Assembly: GCF_001514305.1 (NCBI RefSeq)
Contig: NZ_KQ949095.1
Coordinates: 1 to 64,000, forward strand
Source: Streptomyces dysideae
GTDB lineage: Bacteria; Actinomycetota; Actinomycetes; Streptomycetales; Streptomycetaceae
DNA length: 64,000 nt
Direction: 5' to 3'
Below the pieces are notes generated by a model. The model saw only the letters and a list, made by a program, of their open reading frames with translations. It did not search any database and was not told where the DNA came from. This document shows positions 44,876 through 54,977 of this stretch, in pieces (the stretch's first letter is position 1; each line of letters opens with the position of its first letter). Position numbers and translations under genes: made by a program.

Positions 44876-45217
44876 TCAGGGGCCGTCGGCGAACCTCTGT
44901 GCGAGGGCGCGATGGTGCTCCGCCACGCGGCCTGCCTGGGCGCCGGTGATGGCGGATCCCGGCATGGTGCCGAGGCGTTCGGTCTGCTCGGCGAGGCGCA
45001 GGTGCTGCGCGCGGGCGTGTTCGCGGCAGGCCAGGCAGGTGACGCTCTCCGGCCGGTGCGAGGTCATCGCGAACGGCACCCGCAGTCCGCAGCCGGTGGC
45101 GGCCGTCTCCGGCAGGTCACCGGCCAGGCCGAACGTGCCCGCCAGGATGCTGCGCGCGCCGCTGTCGTGGCGGGTCACGCTCTCCTCGACGTGGATGTGT
45201 GGATCGGCACCGTCCAT
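44876..45217 (-). CDS. Small cysteine-containing protein, unknown
   Basis: 113-residue protein encoded against the hydrogenase genes. It contains ATGCGLRVPFAMTSHRPESV followed by TCLACREHARAQHLRLAEQ, a CxxC pair with flanking histidine that could bind metal, then a helical tail ending ALAQRFADGP. The N-terminal half (MDGADPHIHVEESVTRHDSG) is polar with no signal peptide. ATG at 45217. I do not recognise the family. Coding character looks real but is not certain, and an antisense artefact remains possible. Confidence 0.5.
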   Translation of the reverse strand: MDGADPHIHVEESVTRHDSGARSILAGTFGLAGDLPETAATGCGLRVPFAMTSHRPESVTCLACREHARAQHLRLAEQTERLGTMPGSAITGAQAGRVAEHHRALAQRFADGP

Positions 45218-45360
45218 GAAGCTCCTCCTGCCCGCCCGGCCGTCCGTCTACGCGAAGGGCACGTTCACGCAGGCCGGTCGGGCGCCCGCCACCCCCTCGC
45301 ACGGCTCCGTTCTCCGTCCGCACCCTTACCGGTTCCCGCCACCTCACACCGCCACCGAGG

Positions 45361-45395
45361 GATCCGGTCGGCCCGTCAAGAGGGCCGGTCAGCCC
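45361..45395 (+). promoter_or_regulatory. Tandem DosR-like boxes upstream of the hydrogenase operon
   Basis: GATCCGGTCGGCCC (45361-45374) and GGGCCGGTCAGCCC (45382-45395), start-to-start spacing 21 bp, or two helical turns, 75 bases before the first hydrogenase gene. Confidence 0.5.
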
Positions 45396-45469
45396 CTGCC
45401 GCGTGGACTGTCCGCCGCCGCAACCTGATGGTGGAAGTACGGAGCCGCCTCGGACCCAGGAGGACCGTC

Positions 45470-46602
<1,133 letters not shown>

Positions 46603-46603
<1 letters not shown>

Positions 46604-47067
46604 TGCCTCCCTCGATCGCCCTGCGCATGAACCACGCCCTGCCCGCCGAGCACCGCGACCGGCTGCTGCACGTGGCCCGCGAGGCCAGTTTCCCGCCGGG
46701 CACCCGCCTGTTCGAGGAGGGCGGCCACGCCGACCGCTTCTGGATCATCCGGGACGGCACGTTCGCCCTCGACCTGCATGTGCCCGGCCGCCGCGCGCCC
46801 GTCGTCGAGACCCTCGGCATCGGTGACCTGGTCGGCTGGTCCTGGCTGTTCGAGCCGTACGTCTGGCAGCTGGGCGGCGAGACCGTGACCCCCGTGCGGG
46901 CCTACGAGTTCGACGCGGTCGCCGTCCGGCTGATGTGCCTGAGCGACCCCGAGTTCGGCCGCGCGGTCGAGCACTGGGTCGGACGGGTGCTCTCCCACCG
47001 CCTGCACGCGGCGCGGACGCGGCTCCTCGACCTGTACGGCCCATACGGCAGCGGCGGTGCGCGATGA
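46603..47067 (+). CDS. Cyclic nucleotide-binding domain protein embedded in the hydrogenase operon
   Basis: 154-residue protein consisting of one CRP-type cyclic nucleotide-binding fold (ASFPPGTRLFEEGGHADRFW, VVETLGIGDLVGWSWLFEPY) and a C-terminal helix. There is no helix-turn-helix domain, so it is not a DNA-binding CRP. It overlaps hyhB by one base and hyhG by four (ATGA), so it is made in step with the enzyme. It may be a regulatory or assembly subunit that senses a nucleotide. The phosphate-binding cassette is not clearly conserved, so ligand binding is uncertain. Confidence 0.87.
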
Positions 47068-47870
47068 CGGACGTACCGGTGCCGTACCTCGTGGTCGACC
47101 GTCGGCCGGAGACCGCGGACACGGTCACGCTGCGGCTGGAGCCCGTGGCTGAGCCACTGGCCGACTTCGCGCCGGGGCAGTTCGCGATGGTGCACTGCTT
47201 CGGGCGGGGCGAGATCCCCGTCTCGGTGAGCTCGGTGCAGGCCACCGGCGGTCTCGCGCACACGATCCGGGCAGTGGGCGCGGTCTCGGCGGGGCTGTGC
47301 GAGGCGCGGGCCGGGGATGTGCTCGGGCTGCGCGGGCCGTACGGCACCGGCTGGGAGCTGGAGCGGGCCCGGGGCCGGGACGTGGTCGTGGTCGCCGGCG
47401 GCATCGGGCTCGCGCCGCTGCGGCCGCTGATCCTGCGCGCGCTGGCCGGGCCCGCGGCGTACGGCCGGGTCAATGTGCTGATCGGCGCCCGCACCCCGGC
47501 CGATCTGATCGACCACAAGGAGATCGAGCGCTGGCCCACCACGTACACGGGGGTGACCGTCGACCGGCCCGACGACGCGTGGCGCGGGGACGTCGGACTG
47601 GTCACCGGCCTGCTGGACCGGGCGGACTTCGCGCCGGCGGACTCCTGGGCGTTCGTCTGCGGACCCGAGCCGATGATCCGGGCCACCGCCCGCGACCTCG
47701 CGGACCGCGGGCTGCGCCCCGACCGGATCCGGGTCTCGCTGGAGCGGAACATGCGCTGCGCGACCGGACACTGCGGGCACTGCCAGCTCGGACCGGTGCT
47801 GCTGTGCCGGGACGGTCCGGTCGTGGCCTGGGACCGGACCGAAGCCCTGCTCGCCGTGCGGGAGTTGTGA
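47064..47870 (+). CDS. hyhG: [NiFe] hydrogenase gamma (FAD/NAD(P)-binding) subunit
   Basis: 268-residue ferredoxin-NADP reductase-like diaphorase subunit. It has the FAD-binding segment FAPGQFAMVHCFGRGEIPVS, the nucleotide motif VVVVAGGIGLAPLRPLI, FVCGPEPMIRATARDLA, and a C-terminal 2Fe-2S cysteine set in NMRCATGHCGHCQLGPVLLC. It links hydrogen turnover to NAD(P). It overlaps the genes on both sides by four and one bases. Confidence 0.92.
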   Translation: MTDVPVPYLVVDRRPETADTVTLRLEPVAEPLADFAPGQFAMVHCFGRGEIPVSVSSVQATGGLAHTIRAVGAVSAGLCEARAGDVLGLRGPYGTGWELERARGRDVVVVAGGIGLAPLRPLILRALAGPAAYGRVNVLIGARTPADLIDHKEIERWPTTYTGVTVDRPDDAWRGDVGLVTGLLDRADFAPADSWAFVCGPEPMIRATARDLADRGLRPDRIRVSLERNMRCATGHCGHCQLGPVLLCRDGPVVAWDRTEALLAVREL

Positions 47871-48622
47871 TGGCACCCACGCTCGCCGTGTTCAAGCTGG
47901 CCTCCTGCGACGGCTGCCAGCTCACCCTGCTGGACTGCGAGGACGAACTCCTGGCGCTGGCGGGCGAGGTGGACATCACGCACTTCCTGGAGGCGTCCAG
48001 CGCGGTGGCACCCGGTCCGTACGACCTGTCCCTGGTGGAGGGGTCCGTCACCACGGCCGAGGACGCCGAGCGGATCCGCGCGATCCGCGCCGCGTCCCGC
48101 CACCTGGTGACGATCGGGGCGTGCGCGACCGCGGGTGGTATCCAGGCGCTCCGGAACTTCGCGGACGTCGACGAGTACCGGCGGGTCGTCTACGCGCACC
48201 CCGAGTACGTCGCCACACTCGCCACCTCCACGCCCGTGTCCGCCCATGTGGACGTCGACTTCGAGCTGCGCGGCTGCCCGATCGACCGCCGTCAGCTCAT
48301 CGAGGTGATCACCGCGTTCCTGGCCGGCCGCAAGCCGGACGTCCCGGACCACAGTGTCTGCTTCGAGTGCAAGCGGCGCGGCACGGTCTGCGTCACCGTC
48401 GCCCACGGCACCCCCTGCCTCGGACCGGTCACGCACGCCGGATGCGGGGCGCTCTGCCCGGCGTACCACCGGGGCTGCTTCGGCTGCTTCGGTCCGTCCG
48501 GGTCGGTGAACCTGCCCGCGCTGATCCCGCTGCTGCGCCGCGACGGCCTCGACGAGGACGCCGTGGAGCGGTTCCTGCACACGTTCAACGCCGCCGCGTT
48601 CGACAAGATCGACAAGGAGTGA
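47870..48622 (+). CDS. hyhS: [NiFe] hydrogenase delta (small) subunit
   Basis: 250-residue small subunit carrying three iron-sulfur clusters. The proximal cluster ligands are CDGC at 13-16 and cysteines in IGACATAGG and RGCPIDR; further clusters use CFECKRRGTVC and HAGCGALCPAYHRGCFGCFG. There is no twin-arginine signal peptide, so the enzyme is cytosolic. It is translationally coupled to hyhG (TGATG). Confidence 0.94.
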   Translation: MAPTLAVFKLASCDGCQLTLLDCEDELLALAGEVDITHFLEASSAVAPGPYDLSLVEGSVTTAEDAERIRAIRAASRHLVTIGACATAGGIQALRNFADVDEYRRVVYAHPEYVATLATSTPVSAHVDVDFELRGCPIDRRQLIEVITAFLAGRKPDVPDHSVCFECKRRGTVCVTVAHGTPCLGPVTHAGCGALCPAYHRGCFGCFGPSGSVNLPALIPLLRRDGLDEDAVERFLHTFNAAAFDKIDKE

Positions 48623-48627
48623 CGGAA

Positions 48628-49989
48628 GTGACGCACCGTGGATCCCGTGTGCTGCACGTCGGCTCGTTGTCCCGGGTCGAGGGCGAGGGCGCACTGCGCC
48701 TGCGGGTGCACGACGGCACGGTCACCGAGGCGCGGCTGGAGATCTACGAGCCGCCGCGCTTCTTCGAGGCGTTCCTGCGCGGCCGTTCCTACACCGAACC
48801 GCCGGACATCACGGCCCGGGTGTGCGGGATCTGCCCGGTGGCGTACCAGATGAGCGCGTGCGCGGCGATCGAGGACGCGTGCGGGGTGAGCGTCGATCCG
48901 GTGATCCGTGAGCTGCGCCGGCTGCTGTACTGCGGGGAGTGGATCGAGAGCCAGGCGCTGCACATCTATCTGCTGCACGCCCCGGACTTCCTGGGCCGCA
49001 CGAGCGCGATCGACCTGGCTCGTACACACCGGGCCGAGGTCGAGCGGGGGCTCCGGCTGAAGAAGGCGGGCAACTCGCTGATGGAGCTGCTCGGCGGGCG
49101 GGCCGTGCACCCGGTGAACGTGCGGCTCGGGGGCTTCCACCGGGTGCCGGCGGTGGATGAACTCCGGTCCCTGGAGGAGGAGTTGAAGCAGGCCCTCGAT
49201 GACGCGTGGGACACCGTGCGCTGGGTGGCGGGCTTCGAGTTCCCGGACGCCGAGGTGGCGGCCGATCTGCTGGCGCTGGCCGAGCCGGACACGTACGCCA
49301 TCGAGAGCGGGACGCCGACCGTGCTGCGCACCGACGGGACCAGGACCTCCTTCCCCGTGCGGGACTTCACCGAGCACGTGACCGAGACACACGTGGCGCA
49401 CTCCACCGCGCTGCACTCGCGGCTCGACGGGCGGCTGCATCTCACCGGCTCCCTCGCGCGGCTCGCGATCAGTGGGGCGCGGTTGTCGCCGGTGGCACTG
49501 GAGGCGGCCGTGGCGGCCGGGCTGGGTGATCCGCGGGCCGGCGCCGTGTGCCGTAATCCGTTCCGGTCGATCCTGGTGCGGGCGGTGGAGACGGTGTACG
49601 CCGTCGGCGAGGCGCTGCGCATCATCCGGGCGTACGAGCCGCCCGCGCGCCCGTACGCGGAGGTGCCGCCGGTCGCGGGCGTCGGGCACGGCGCGACCGA
49701 GGCGCCGCGCGGGGTGCTCTACCACCGCTACGAACTCGACGCCGACGGCATCGTCACCAGCGCGCTGCTGGTGCCGCCCACCGCGCAGAACCAGGGAGCG
49801 ATCGAGGACGACCTGCGGCGCCTGGCCCAGCGCGCCCTCGGCGAACCCGACGTGGACGACGGCGAGTTGACGGCTCTGTGCGAGCGGGCGATCCGCAACC
49901 ACGACCCGTGCATCTCGTGCTCCACCCACTTCCTCGACCTGACGGTCGTCCGTACCGCGGGAGAAGACGCAGGAGGCTGCGATGCCTGA
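48628..49989 (+). CDS. hyhL: [NiFe] hydrogenase alpha (large) subunit, group 3b type
   Basis: 453-residue catalytic subunit. The four nickel-iron ligands are visible: RVCGICP (Cys66, Cys69) and the C-terminal DPCISCSTH (Cys428, Cys431). Nineteen residues follow His434, the piece expected to be removed by the maturation protease at 41.8 kb. The SRVEGEGALRLRV start and lack of export signal fit cytosolic NADP-coupled group 3b enzymes. GTG at 48628 with AAGGAG eight bases upstream. The last eight bases overlap the CBS gene. Confidence 0.94.
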   Translation: MTHRGSRVLHVGSLSRVEGEGALRLRVHDGTVTEARLEIYEPPRFFEAFLRGRSYTEPPDITARVCGICPVAYQMSACAAIEDACGVSVDPVIRELRRLLYCGEWIESQALHIYLLHAPDFLGRTSAIDLARTHRAEVERGLRLKKAGNSLMELLGGRAVHPVNVRLGGFHRVPAVDELRSLEEELKQALDDAWDTVRWVAGFEFPDAEVAADLLALAEPDTYAIESGTPTVLRTDGTRTSFPVRDFTEHVTETHVAHSTALHSRLDGRLHLTGSLARLAISGARLSPVALEAAVAAGLGDPRAGAVCRNPFRSILVRAVETVYAVGEALRIIRAYEPPARPYAEVPPVAGVGHGATEAPRGVLYHRYELDADGIVTSALLVPPTAQNQGAIEDDLRRLAQRALGEPDVDDGELTALCERAIRNHDPCISCSTHFLDLTVVRTAGEDAGGCDA

Positions 49990-50602
49990 ATCTCCGTACA
50001 CCGTGAGCGATGTGATGACGCAGACCGTCGTCGCCGTCGGCAGCGAGGCACCCTTCAAGGAGATCGTCGAGCTGCTCGACCAGTGGAAGGTCAGCGCCGT
50101 GCCGGTGCTGGCCGGTGAGGGCCGGGTCGTCGGAGTGGTCTCCGAGGCGGACCTGCTGCCCAAGGAGGAGTTCCGGGACACCGAGGAGGGCGGGCTCGCG
50201 GAGCGGGTCAAGGCGAGTGCGCTGACCGCGGGCGAGCTGATGAGCACCCCGGCGGTGACCGTGCACGCCTACGCCTCGATCGCCGAGGCCGCCCGCATCA
50301 TGGCGCGCCGGCATGTGAAGCAGCTGCCGGTGGTGGACGAGGTCGGGATGCTGCAGGGCGTGGTCAGCCGCAGCGATCTGCTGAAGGTGTTCCTGCGGCC
50401 GGACGCGGAGATCGCCGAGGAGATCAGGCACAGCGTCCTGAACCGGCTCCCGGTCACCACGGCCCTGACGGTCGAGGTGCGCGAGGGTGTGGTCACGCTC
50501 GGCGGCCCACTGCCCGAGCGCGGGCTGGTGCCCGTGCTGGCGCGGGCCGTGCGGGCGGTCGAGGGCGTCGTCGACGTCCAGCTGGATCTGACGCACCGAT
50601 GA
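49982..50602 (+). CDS. CBS-domain pair protein with BON-like tail
   Basis: 206-residue protein with two CBS motifs (VMTQTVVAVGSEAPFKEIVE to VVGVVSEADLLP; LMSTPAVTVHAYASIAEAAR to LQGVVSRSDLLKVFLRPDAE) followed by a BON-like segment (TALTVEVREGVVTLGG). CBS pairs bind adenylates and sense energy charge. It overlaps hyhL by eight and hypD by four bases, so its dosage is tied to the hydrogenase. A paralogue lies at 55.7 kb. Confidence 0.9.
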   Translation: MPESPYTVSDVMTQTVVAVGSEAPFKEIVELLDQWKVSAVPVLAGEGRVVGVVSEADLLPKEEFRDTEEGGLAERVKASALTAGELMSTPAVTVHAYASIAEAARIMARRHVKQLPVVDEVGMLQGVVSRSDLLKVFLRPDAEIAEEIRHSVLNRLPVTTALTVEVREGVVTLGGPLPERGLVPVLARAVRAVEGVVDVQLDLTHR

Positions 50603-51702
50603 AGTACCTCGACGAGTACCGCGACCCCGTCCTCGCCCGGCGCCTGCTGGACGAGCTGCGGCAGACCGCCACGCGCCCCTGGCGGATCATGGAGGTGTGC
50701 GGCGGCCAGACCCACACCCTGGTCCGCCAGGGCATCGACGAGCTGCTGCCCGCCGGGATGCGGATGATCCACGGCCCGGGCTGCCCGGTCTGCGTGACCC
50801 CGCTGGAGACCCTGGACCGGGCCATGGCCATCGCCGCCCGCCCCGGCGTGATCCTCACCAGCTTCGGCGACATGCTGCGCGTGCCCGGCACCGACACCGA
50901 CCTGTTGTCGCTGCGGGCGCGCGGGGCGGACGTACGGGTGGTGTACGCCCCGATGGACGCCGTTCGCCTGGCCGCCGAGCACCCCGAGAAGGAGGTCGTC
51001 TTCCTCGCGGTCGGCTTCGAGACGACCGCGCCCGCGAACGCGACGGCGGTGCTGCACGCGGCCCGCCTCGGGCTGACGAACTTCTCCATGCTGGTCAGCC
51101 ATGTCCTCGTGCCGCCCGCGATGACCGCGCTGCTGGACGACCCGGACTGCGAGGTGCAGGCCTTCCTGGCGGCGGGGCATGTGTGCGCGGTGATGGGCTG
51201 GCGGGAGTACGAGCCGATCGCCGCCCGCTACCGGGTGCCGATCGTGGTGACCGGGTTCGAGCCGCTGGATCTGCTGGAGGGCATCCTCATGGCCGTACGG
51301 CAGCTGGAGGCCGGCCGGTCCGAGGTGGCGAACCAGTACGTGCGGGCCGTGCGGCGCTCGGGCAACACCGAGGCTCAGGACGCGGTCCGTGAGGTGTTCC
51401 GGGTCACCGACCGGGCCTGGCGCGGTATCGGGGCGCTGCCCGACAGCGGGCTCGAGCTGGCAGAGCGGTACCGGGAGTTCGACGCGGCCCGGCGGTTCGA
51501 CGTGGGCGGGCTGTGTCCCGTCGAGGACGCCGAGTGCATCGCGGGCGCCATTCTCACCGGGGCCAGGCTGCCCACCGACTGCGCCGCGTACGGCATCCGC
51601 TGCACACCCCGTCATCCGCTGGGCGCGCCCATGGTGTCGTCCGAGGGCACCTGTGCCGCGTTCCACGCGGCCGGACGCACTCCCGCGAGGAGCACCGCAT
51701 GA
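50599..51702 (+). CDS. hypD: HypD, hydrogenase iron-ligand assembly protein
   Basis: 367-residue HypD, the scaffold where HypC-bound iron receives its CN and CO ligands. It has MEVCGGQTHTLVRQGID, IHGPGCPVCVTPLE, FLAVGFETTAPANATA and the C-terminal 4Fe-4S ligands in GGLCPVEDAECIAGAIL and DCAAYGIRCTP. Start overlaps the CBS gene and stop overlaps hypE by four bases. Confidence 0.95.
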   Translation: MKYLDEYRDPVLARRLLDELRQTATRPWRIMEVCGGQTHTLVRQGIDELLPAGMRMIHGPGCPVCVTPLETLDRAMAIAARPGVILTSFGDMLRVPGTDTDLLSLRARGADVRVVYAPMDAVRLAAEHPEKEVVFLAVGFETTAPANATAVLHAARLGLTNFSMLVSHVLVPPAMTALLDDPDCEVQAFLAAGHVCAVMGWREYEPIAARYRVPIVVTGFEPLDLLEGILMAVRQLEAGRSEVANQYVRAVRRSGNTEAQDAVREVFRVTDRAWRGIGALPDSGLELAERYREFDAARRFDVGGLCPVEDAECIAGAILTGARLPTDCAAYGIRCTPRHPLGAPMVSSEGTCAAFHAAGRTPARSTA

Positions 51703-52733
51703 CCATCCAATGCCCCACCCCCAACCACGAGGACGAGGTCGTCCTGCTCGGCCACGGCGCCGGCGGGCGCCTCACCGCGGAGCTGCTCGACCAGCTGGTC
51801 CTGCCCGCCCTCGCCGCCACCACGGGTCCGCTGGAGGACGCCGCGCTGCTGCCGGGCCATCCGGACCTGGTGATCAGCACCGACAGTTTCGTCGTCAGCC
51901 CGCTGTTCTTCCCCGGCGGGGACATCGGGTCCCTGGCCGTCCACGGCACGGTCAACGACCTGGCCATGCGGGGCGCGTGGCCGCTCGCGCTGTCCGTGTC
52001 CCTGATCGTGGAGGAGGGGCTGCCGCTGGCCGAACTGCGGGCCGTGATGGCCTCGTTGGGGAAGGCGGCGCAGGAGGCCGGGGTGCCCGTGGTGACCGGG
52101 GACACCAAGGTCGTGGGGCGGGGCGCGGCCGACAGACTGTTCATCAACACCACGGGCATCGGGCAGCGGCACGAACGTCTGACGCCGTCCGCCGCGCTGG
52201 CCCGGCCCGGCGACGCGGTGCTGCTGTCCGGGCCGGTCGGGCTGCACGGCACGACCGTGCTCAGCACCCGCGAGGGCCTCGGCTTCGAGAGCGACATCGC
52301 CTCGGACAGTCGGCCACTGCACCGCCTGGTGCGTGCCCTGGTGCCGCTCGGGGGCGATATCCACGTCCTGCGTGATCCGACGCGGGGCGGGCTGGCCGCC
52401 GCGCTGAACGAGATCGCCCGGGACTCGTCCGTCGCCGTCGAGATCGAGGAGAGCGCCGTTCCGGTGCCCGAGGCGGTCGCCTCGGCCTGTGACCTGCTCG
52501 GTCTGGATCCGCTGGTCGTCGCCAACGAGGGCTGCCTGGTCGCCTTCGTCGCCGCCGGAGCGGCCGAGGACGCGCTGGCCGCGATGCGGTCGGTGACCGA
52601 GGGGGCGGGGGCGGTGCGGATCGGTGAGGTGCTGCCGGACGGGCCGCGGGGGCGGGTGACGCTGCGGACGCTGGTGGGCGCCCGGCGGATCCTGGACATG
52701 CCGCTCGGGGAACAGCTTCCCCGGATCTGCTGA
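51699..52733 (+). CDS. hypE: HypE, carbamoyl dehydratase for hydrogenase maturation
   Basis: 344-residue HypE with the AIRS/PurM fold (LLGHGAGGRLTAELLDQLVL, STDSFVVSPLFFPGGDIGSL, LRDPTRGGLAAALNEIARDS) and the diagnostic C-terminus PRIC, whose last Cys receives the carbamoyl group from HypF and is dehydrated to thiocyanate. It closes the hydrogenase operon and is followed by a strong hairpin. Confidence 0.96.
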   Translation: MTIQCPTPNHEDEVVLLGHGAGGRLTAELLDQLVLPALAATTGPLEDAALLPGHPDLVISTDSFVVSPLFFPGGDIGSLAVHGTVNDLAMRGAWPLALSVSLIVEEGLPLAELRAVMASLGKAAQEAGVPVVTGDTKVVGRGAADRLFINTTGIGQRHERLTPSAALARPGDAVLLSGPVGLHGTTVLSTREGLGFESDIASDSRPLHRLVRALVPLGGDIHVLRDPTRGGLAAALNEIARDSSVAVEIEESAVPVPEAVASACDLLGLDPLVVANEGCLVAFVAAGAAEDALAAMRSVTEGAGAVRIGEVLPDGPRGRVTLRTLVGARRILDMPLGEQLPRIC

Positions 52734-52748
52734 ACGCCGTCGCACAGC

Positions 52749-52793
52749 GGCGTCCGCGCGCCCGGTCTTCCCCGGCCCGGGCACGCGGACGCC
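52749..52793. terminator. Bidirectional terminator between hypE and hsp20
   Basis: Stem of GGCGTCCGCG plus GCCCGG with complementary CCGGGC and CGCGGACGCC, one mismatch, between convergent genes. Confidence 0.8.
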
Positions 52794-52811
52794 TCGCGGC
52801 ATGCTCCCCGT

Positions 52812-53237
52812 TCAGCCGTGCCGCACCTTGATGGTCGTGGCGCCCTTCTGCATCTCGGGCACGGGAACGGTGATGGTCAGGACACCGTCCTTGTAGTCGG
52901 CGGTCGCCTCTTCGCCCTTCGCACCGGACGGCAGCTGGACGGAGCGGGCGAAGGTTCCGTAGCGGAACTCCGAGTGGTGCTTCTCCTTGGTTTCCTCGGT
53001 GCGCTCCGCGGTCAGCGTCAGCACACCCTCCGTGACGGTGATCTCGACGTCCTTGTCGGGGTCGATGCCCGGAAGCTCGGCCCTGAGGACGAACGTGCCG
53101 TCCGTCAGGTGTTCCTCGATGCGTATCCCGTGCAGCCCCGGAACCACATGCGCGCCGGGGAAGCCGGACTCCACCCAGCCGAACAGGTCGGGCAGCGTCG
53201 GCCAGCCCGGAAGCCGCCGTTCGATCATGCCGGTCAT
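52812..53237 (-). CDS. Hsp20/alpha-crystallin small heat-shock protein
   Basis: 141-residue small heat-shock protein with the alpha-crystallin domain (FVLRAELPGIDPDKDVEITV, LTAERTEETKEKHHSEFRYG, ending DGVLTITVPVPE). GAAGGAG precedes the ATG. Alpha-crystallin is one of the strongest hypoxia-induced products in mycobacteria, which fits this island. GTGCCCTTCGGCCC, one mismatch from the DosR-like box, lies upstream at 53308-53321. Confidence 0.94.
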   Translation of the reverse strand: MTGMIERRLPGWPTLPDLFGWVESGFPGAHVVPGLHGIRIEEHLTDGTFVLRAELPGIDPDKDVEITVTEGVLTLTAERTEETKEKHHSEFRYGTFARSVQLPSGAKGEEATADYKDGVLTITVPVPEMQKGATTIKVRHG

Positions 53238-53307
53238 GTCTCACTCCTTCGGCAGCGTGCGTTCTCGTTCCACTTCCAGCCTCCCTCGTGGGAGGACCAG
53301 TACCGAG

Positions 53308-53321
53308 TGCCCTTCGGCCCC
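53308..53321 (-). promoter_or_regulatory. DosR-like box upstream of hsp20
   Basis: GTGCCCTTCGGCCC, sharing CCTTCGGCCC with the box at 41762, 71 bases before the hsp20 start. Confidence 0.4.
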
Positions 53322-53356
53322 GGTCCGGAACCGGCCGGGCCCTGGCGCATCGGGCG

Positions 53357-53935
53357 TCAGCCGGTTCTCCGCCCCCACTGCGGGCCCACGGCCGCCCACT
53401 CCTTGTCCCAGTGCGCCAGCCGCCGCCGGTTCAGCCCGGCGCAGCCGGCCCGCCCGAGGAGGACCACCGCCGCGCCGGCGCCGACGGCGGCCGCCGTGCC
53501 CAGTACCGCGCCCTGCAGCTCGGCCTGGTCGGCGGTCGCGGGCTCCGGTACGAGGCGGTCCTTGGCGTCCAGCCACACCCGGGCCGTGCTCCCGGCCCTG
53601 CTCCCGGGCTCGACCCGGGCCACGCCGGTCCGGGCCGCGCCGTCCGCGCCGGTCCAGCGCACGGTGGCCCAGGCCCGGTCGCCGTCGGCGCCCTCGGTGG
53701 CGGACACGGGCAGCTCCGCGTCCTCGGTGAGCACGGCGGGCACGGTGTGCCGCTCGGACCGCAGGCCGTTCATGTTCCGTTCGACGGCGTGCGCGATCAG
53801 GACGCCTGAGACGACGGCCGCCACCAACGCGAGCGTCCAGGTCGCGAGCAGCAGCCAGGCCTCGACGAGATAGCTGCGGCGGCGGAGCGGACTGCGCCGG
53901 AAGCGCCAGCCCCGCCGCCCGGCCCCGGTCGTCAT
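53357..53935 (-). CDS. Rv1733c-like membrane protein
   Basis: 192-residue protein with two membrane helices (AWLLLATWTLALVAAVVSGV near residue 25 and GAVLGTAAAVGAGAAVVLLG near residue 145) flanking an extracytoplasmic domain. The layout and the basic RRSPLRRRSYLVEAWLLLA start match the Rv1733c family, named after a DosR-regulon protein of M. tuberculosis. Function unknown. It overlaps the nitroreductase stop by one base and is co-transcribed with it. Confidence 0.8.
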   Translation of the reverse strand: MTTGAGRRGWRFRRSPLRRRSYLVEAWLLLATWTLALVAAVVSGVLIAHAVERNMNGLRSERHTVPAVLTEDAELPVSATEGADGDRAWATVRWTGADGAARTGVARVEPGSRAGSTARVWLDAKDRLVPEPATADQAELQGAVLGTAAAVGAGAAVVLLGRAGCAGLNRRRLAHWDKEWAAVGPQWGRRTG

Positions 53936-54933
53936 CACCACCGCACCGGTTCGCGCTCGCAGACCAGCGACGCCGCGGGCGGACGGCGCGGCGTGCACCA
54001 CGTCTGGGCCGGGCGGCCGAGACGCAGGATCACCTGCGGGTGGCGGCCGCCGGTGAGGTGGGTGCGCAGGTCCGCCCGCAGGGAGGGCAGTTCGAGGGGC
54101 TGGGTGTGGAAGGCTGCCATGACGCGGTGGGCGGCGGCGTGCAGCAGGACGCGCTCGAGCGCCTGCCCCGCCCGCAGCCAGTCGGGACGTCCGTCGTGGG
54201 CCGTGGACAGTACGGCGACGACGCCCGAACGGGCGATCCATCTGCGGGGCGGGCCGGGAAACCGCCGGGAGACGCCGAGGTAGTCGCGGCCGGCGAGCAC
54301 GGTGCAGTCGGGGTGGTACCGGCAGGCTTCGACGGGCACCCCGTACGGCCCCACGTACCGGGCCAGTTCGGCCGCGTGGCGGGGATCCGCGCGGTGCAGC
54401 CGCTCGGCGGTGCGCACCAGGTCGGTGAGCAGCCTGAGCTTCCCGGGCTCGTCGATGATCTGGAGGTCGGCGCCCTCGGCGCGGGCGTGGTCGTACAGCT
54501 CGTCGAGGAGCGCGTCCGGCACCGGCTCGGGGCCGAAGGGACCGCGATGGGTGTGCCGGAGGGTGATGGCGCCGGCCAGGGCCGTCTCGTCGGGGGTGGC
54601 GGGGGCGTGGGCCGCGTAGCCCACGCGGGCCAGGAAGGCGGGGTTCCCGGGTTCCGGCAGGAGGTCGACGGCGGGCCGGAACCCGAGGTGCCGTACGGCG
54701 ATCCGCACGTTGAACAGGGCCGCCCCGCAGGCGATCACCGTCTCCCGGCCACCCGGGTCGGTGAGGACCACCCGCCGCCCGGTGTCCGCGTGCACCTCGA
54801 AGCCGTGGTCATGGCCCTCCTCGACGAAGAACCAGGGCTGGCTGTTGTGCGGCGAGGGCGCGAGGGAGGCGGCGCGGGCCAGGTGGAGGGCCGCCCGGCC
54901 CGGATTCTCGTACGGCAGTGTCGACAGGGACAT
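53935..54933 (-). CDS. Acg-like nitroreductase-family FMN protein
   Basis: 332-residue nitroreductase-fold protein of the Acg type, with ARAASLAPSPHNSQPWFFVE at the N-terminus and LRHTHRGPFGPEPVPDALL in the middle. Acg proteins (Rv2032) are DosR-regulated in mycobacteria and are thought to bind or sequester FMN with little reductase activity. It is the first gene of a unit with the Rv1733c-like gene. Confidence 0.88.
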   Translation of the reverse strand: MSLSTLPYENPGRAALHLARAASLAPSPHNSQPWFFVEEGHDHGFEVHADTGRRVVLTDPGGRETVIACGAALFNVRIAVRHLGFRPAVDLLPEPGNPAFLARVGYAAHAPATPDETALAGAITLRHTHRGPFGPEPVPDALLDELYDHARAEGADLQIIDEPGKLRLLTDLVRTAERLHRADPRHAAELARYVGPYGVPVEACRYHPDCTVLAGRDYLGVSRRFPGPPRRWIARSGVVAVLSTAHDGRPDWLRAGQALERVLLHAAAHRVMAAFHTQPLELPSLRADLRTHLTGGRHPQVILRLGRPAQTWCTPRRPPAASLVCEREPVRW

Positions 54934-54977
54934 GGTGCATCCACCCTTCGTGAACCTTCCTGACCCGCGGGTCTGTC

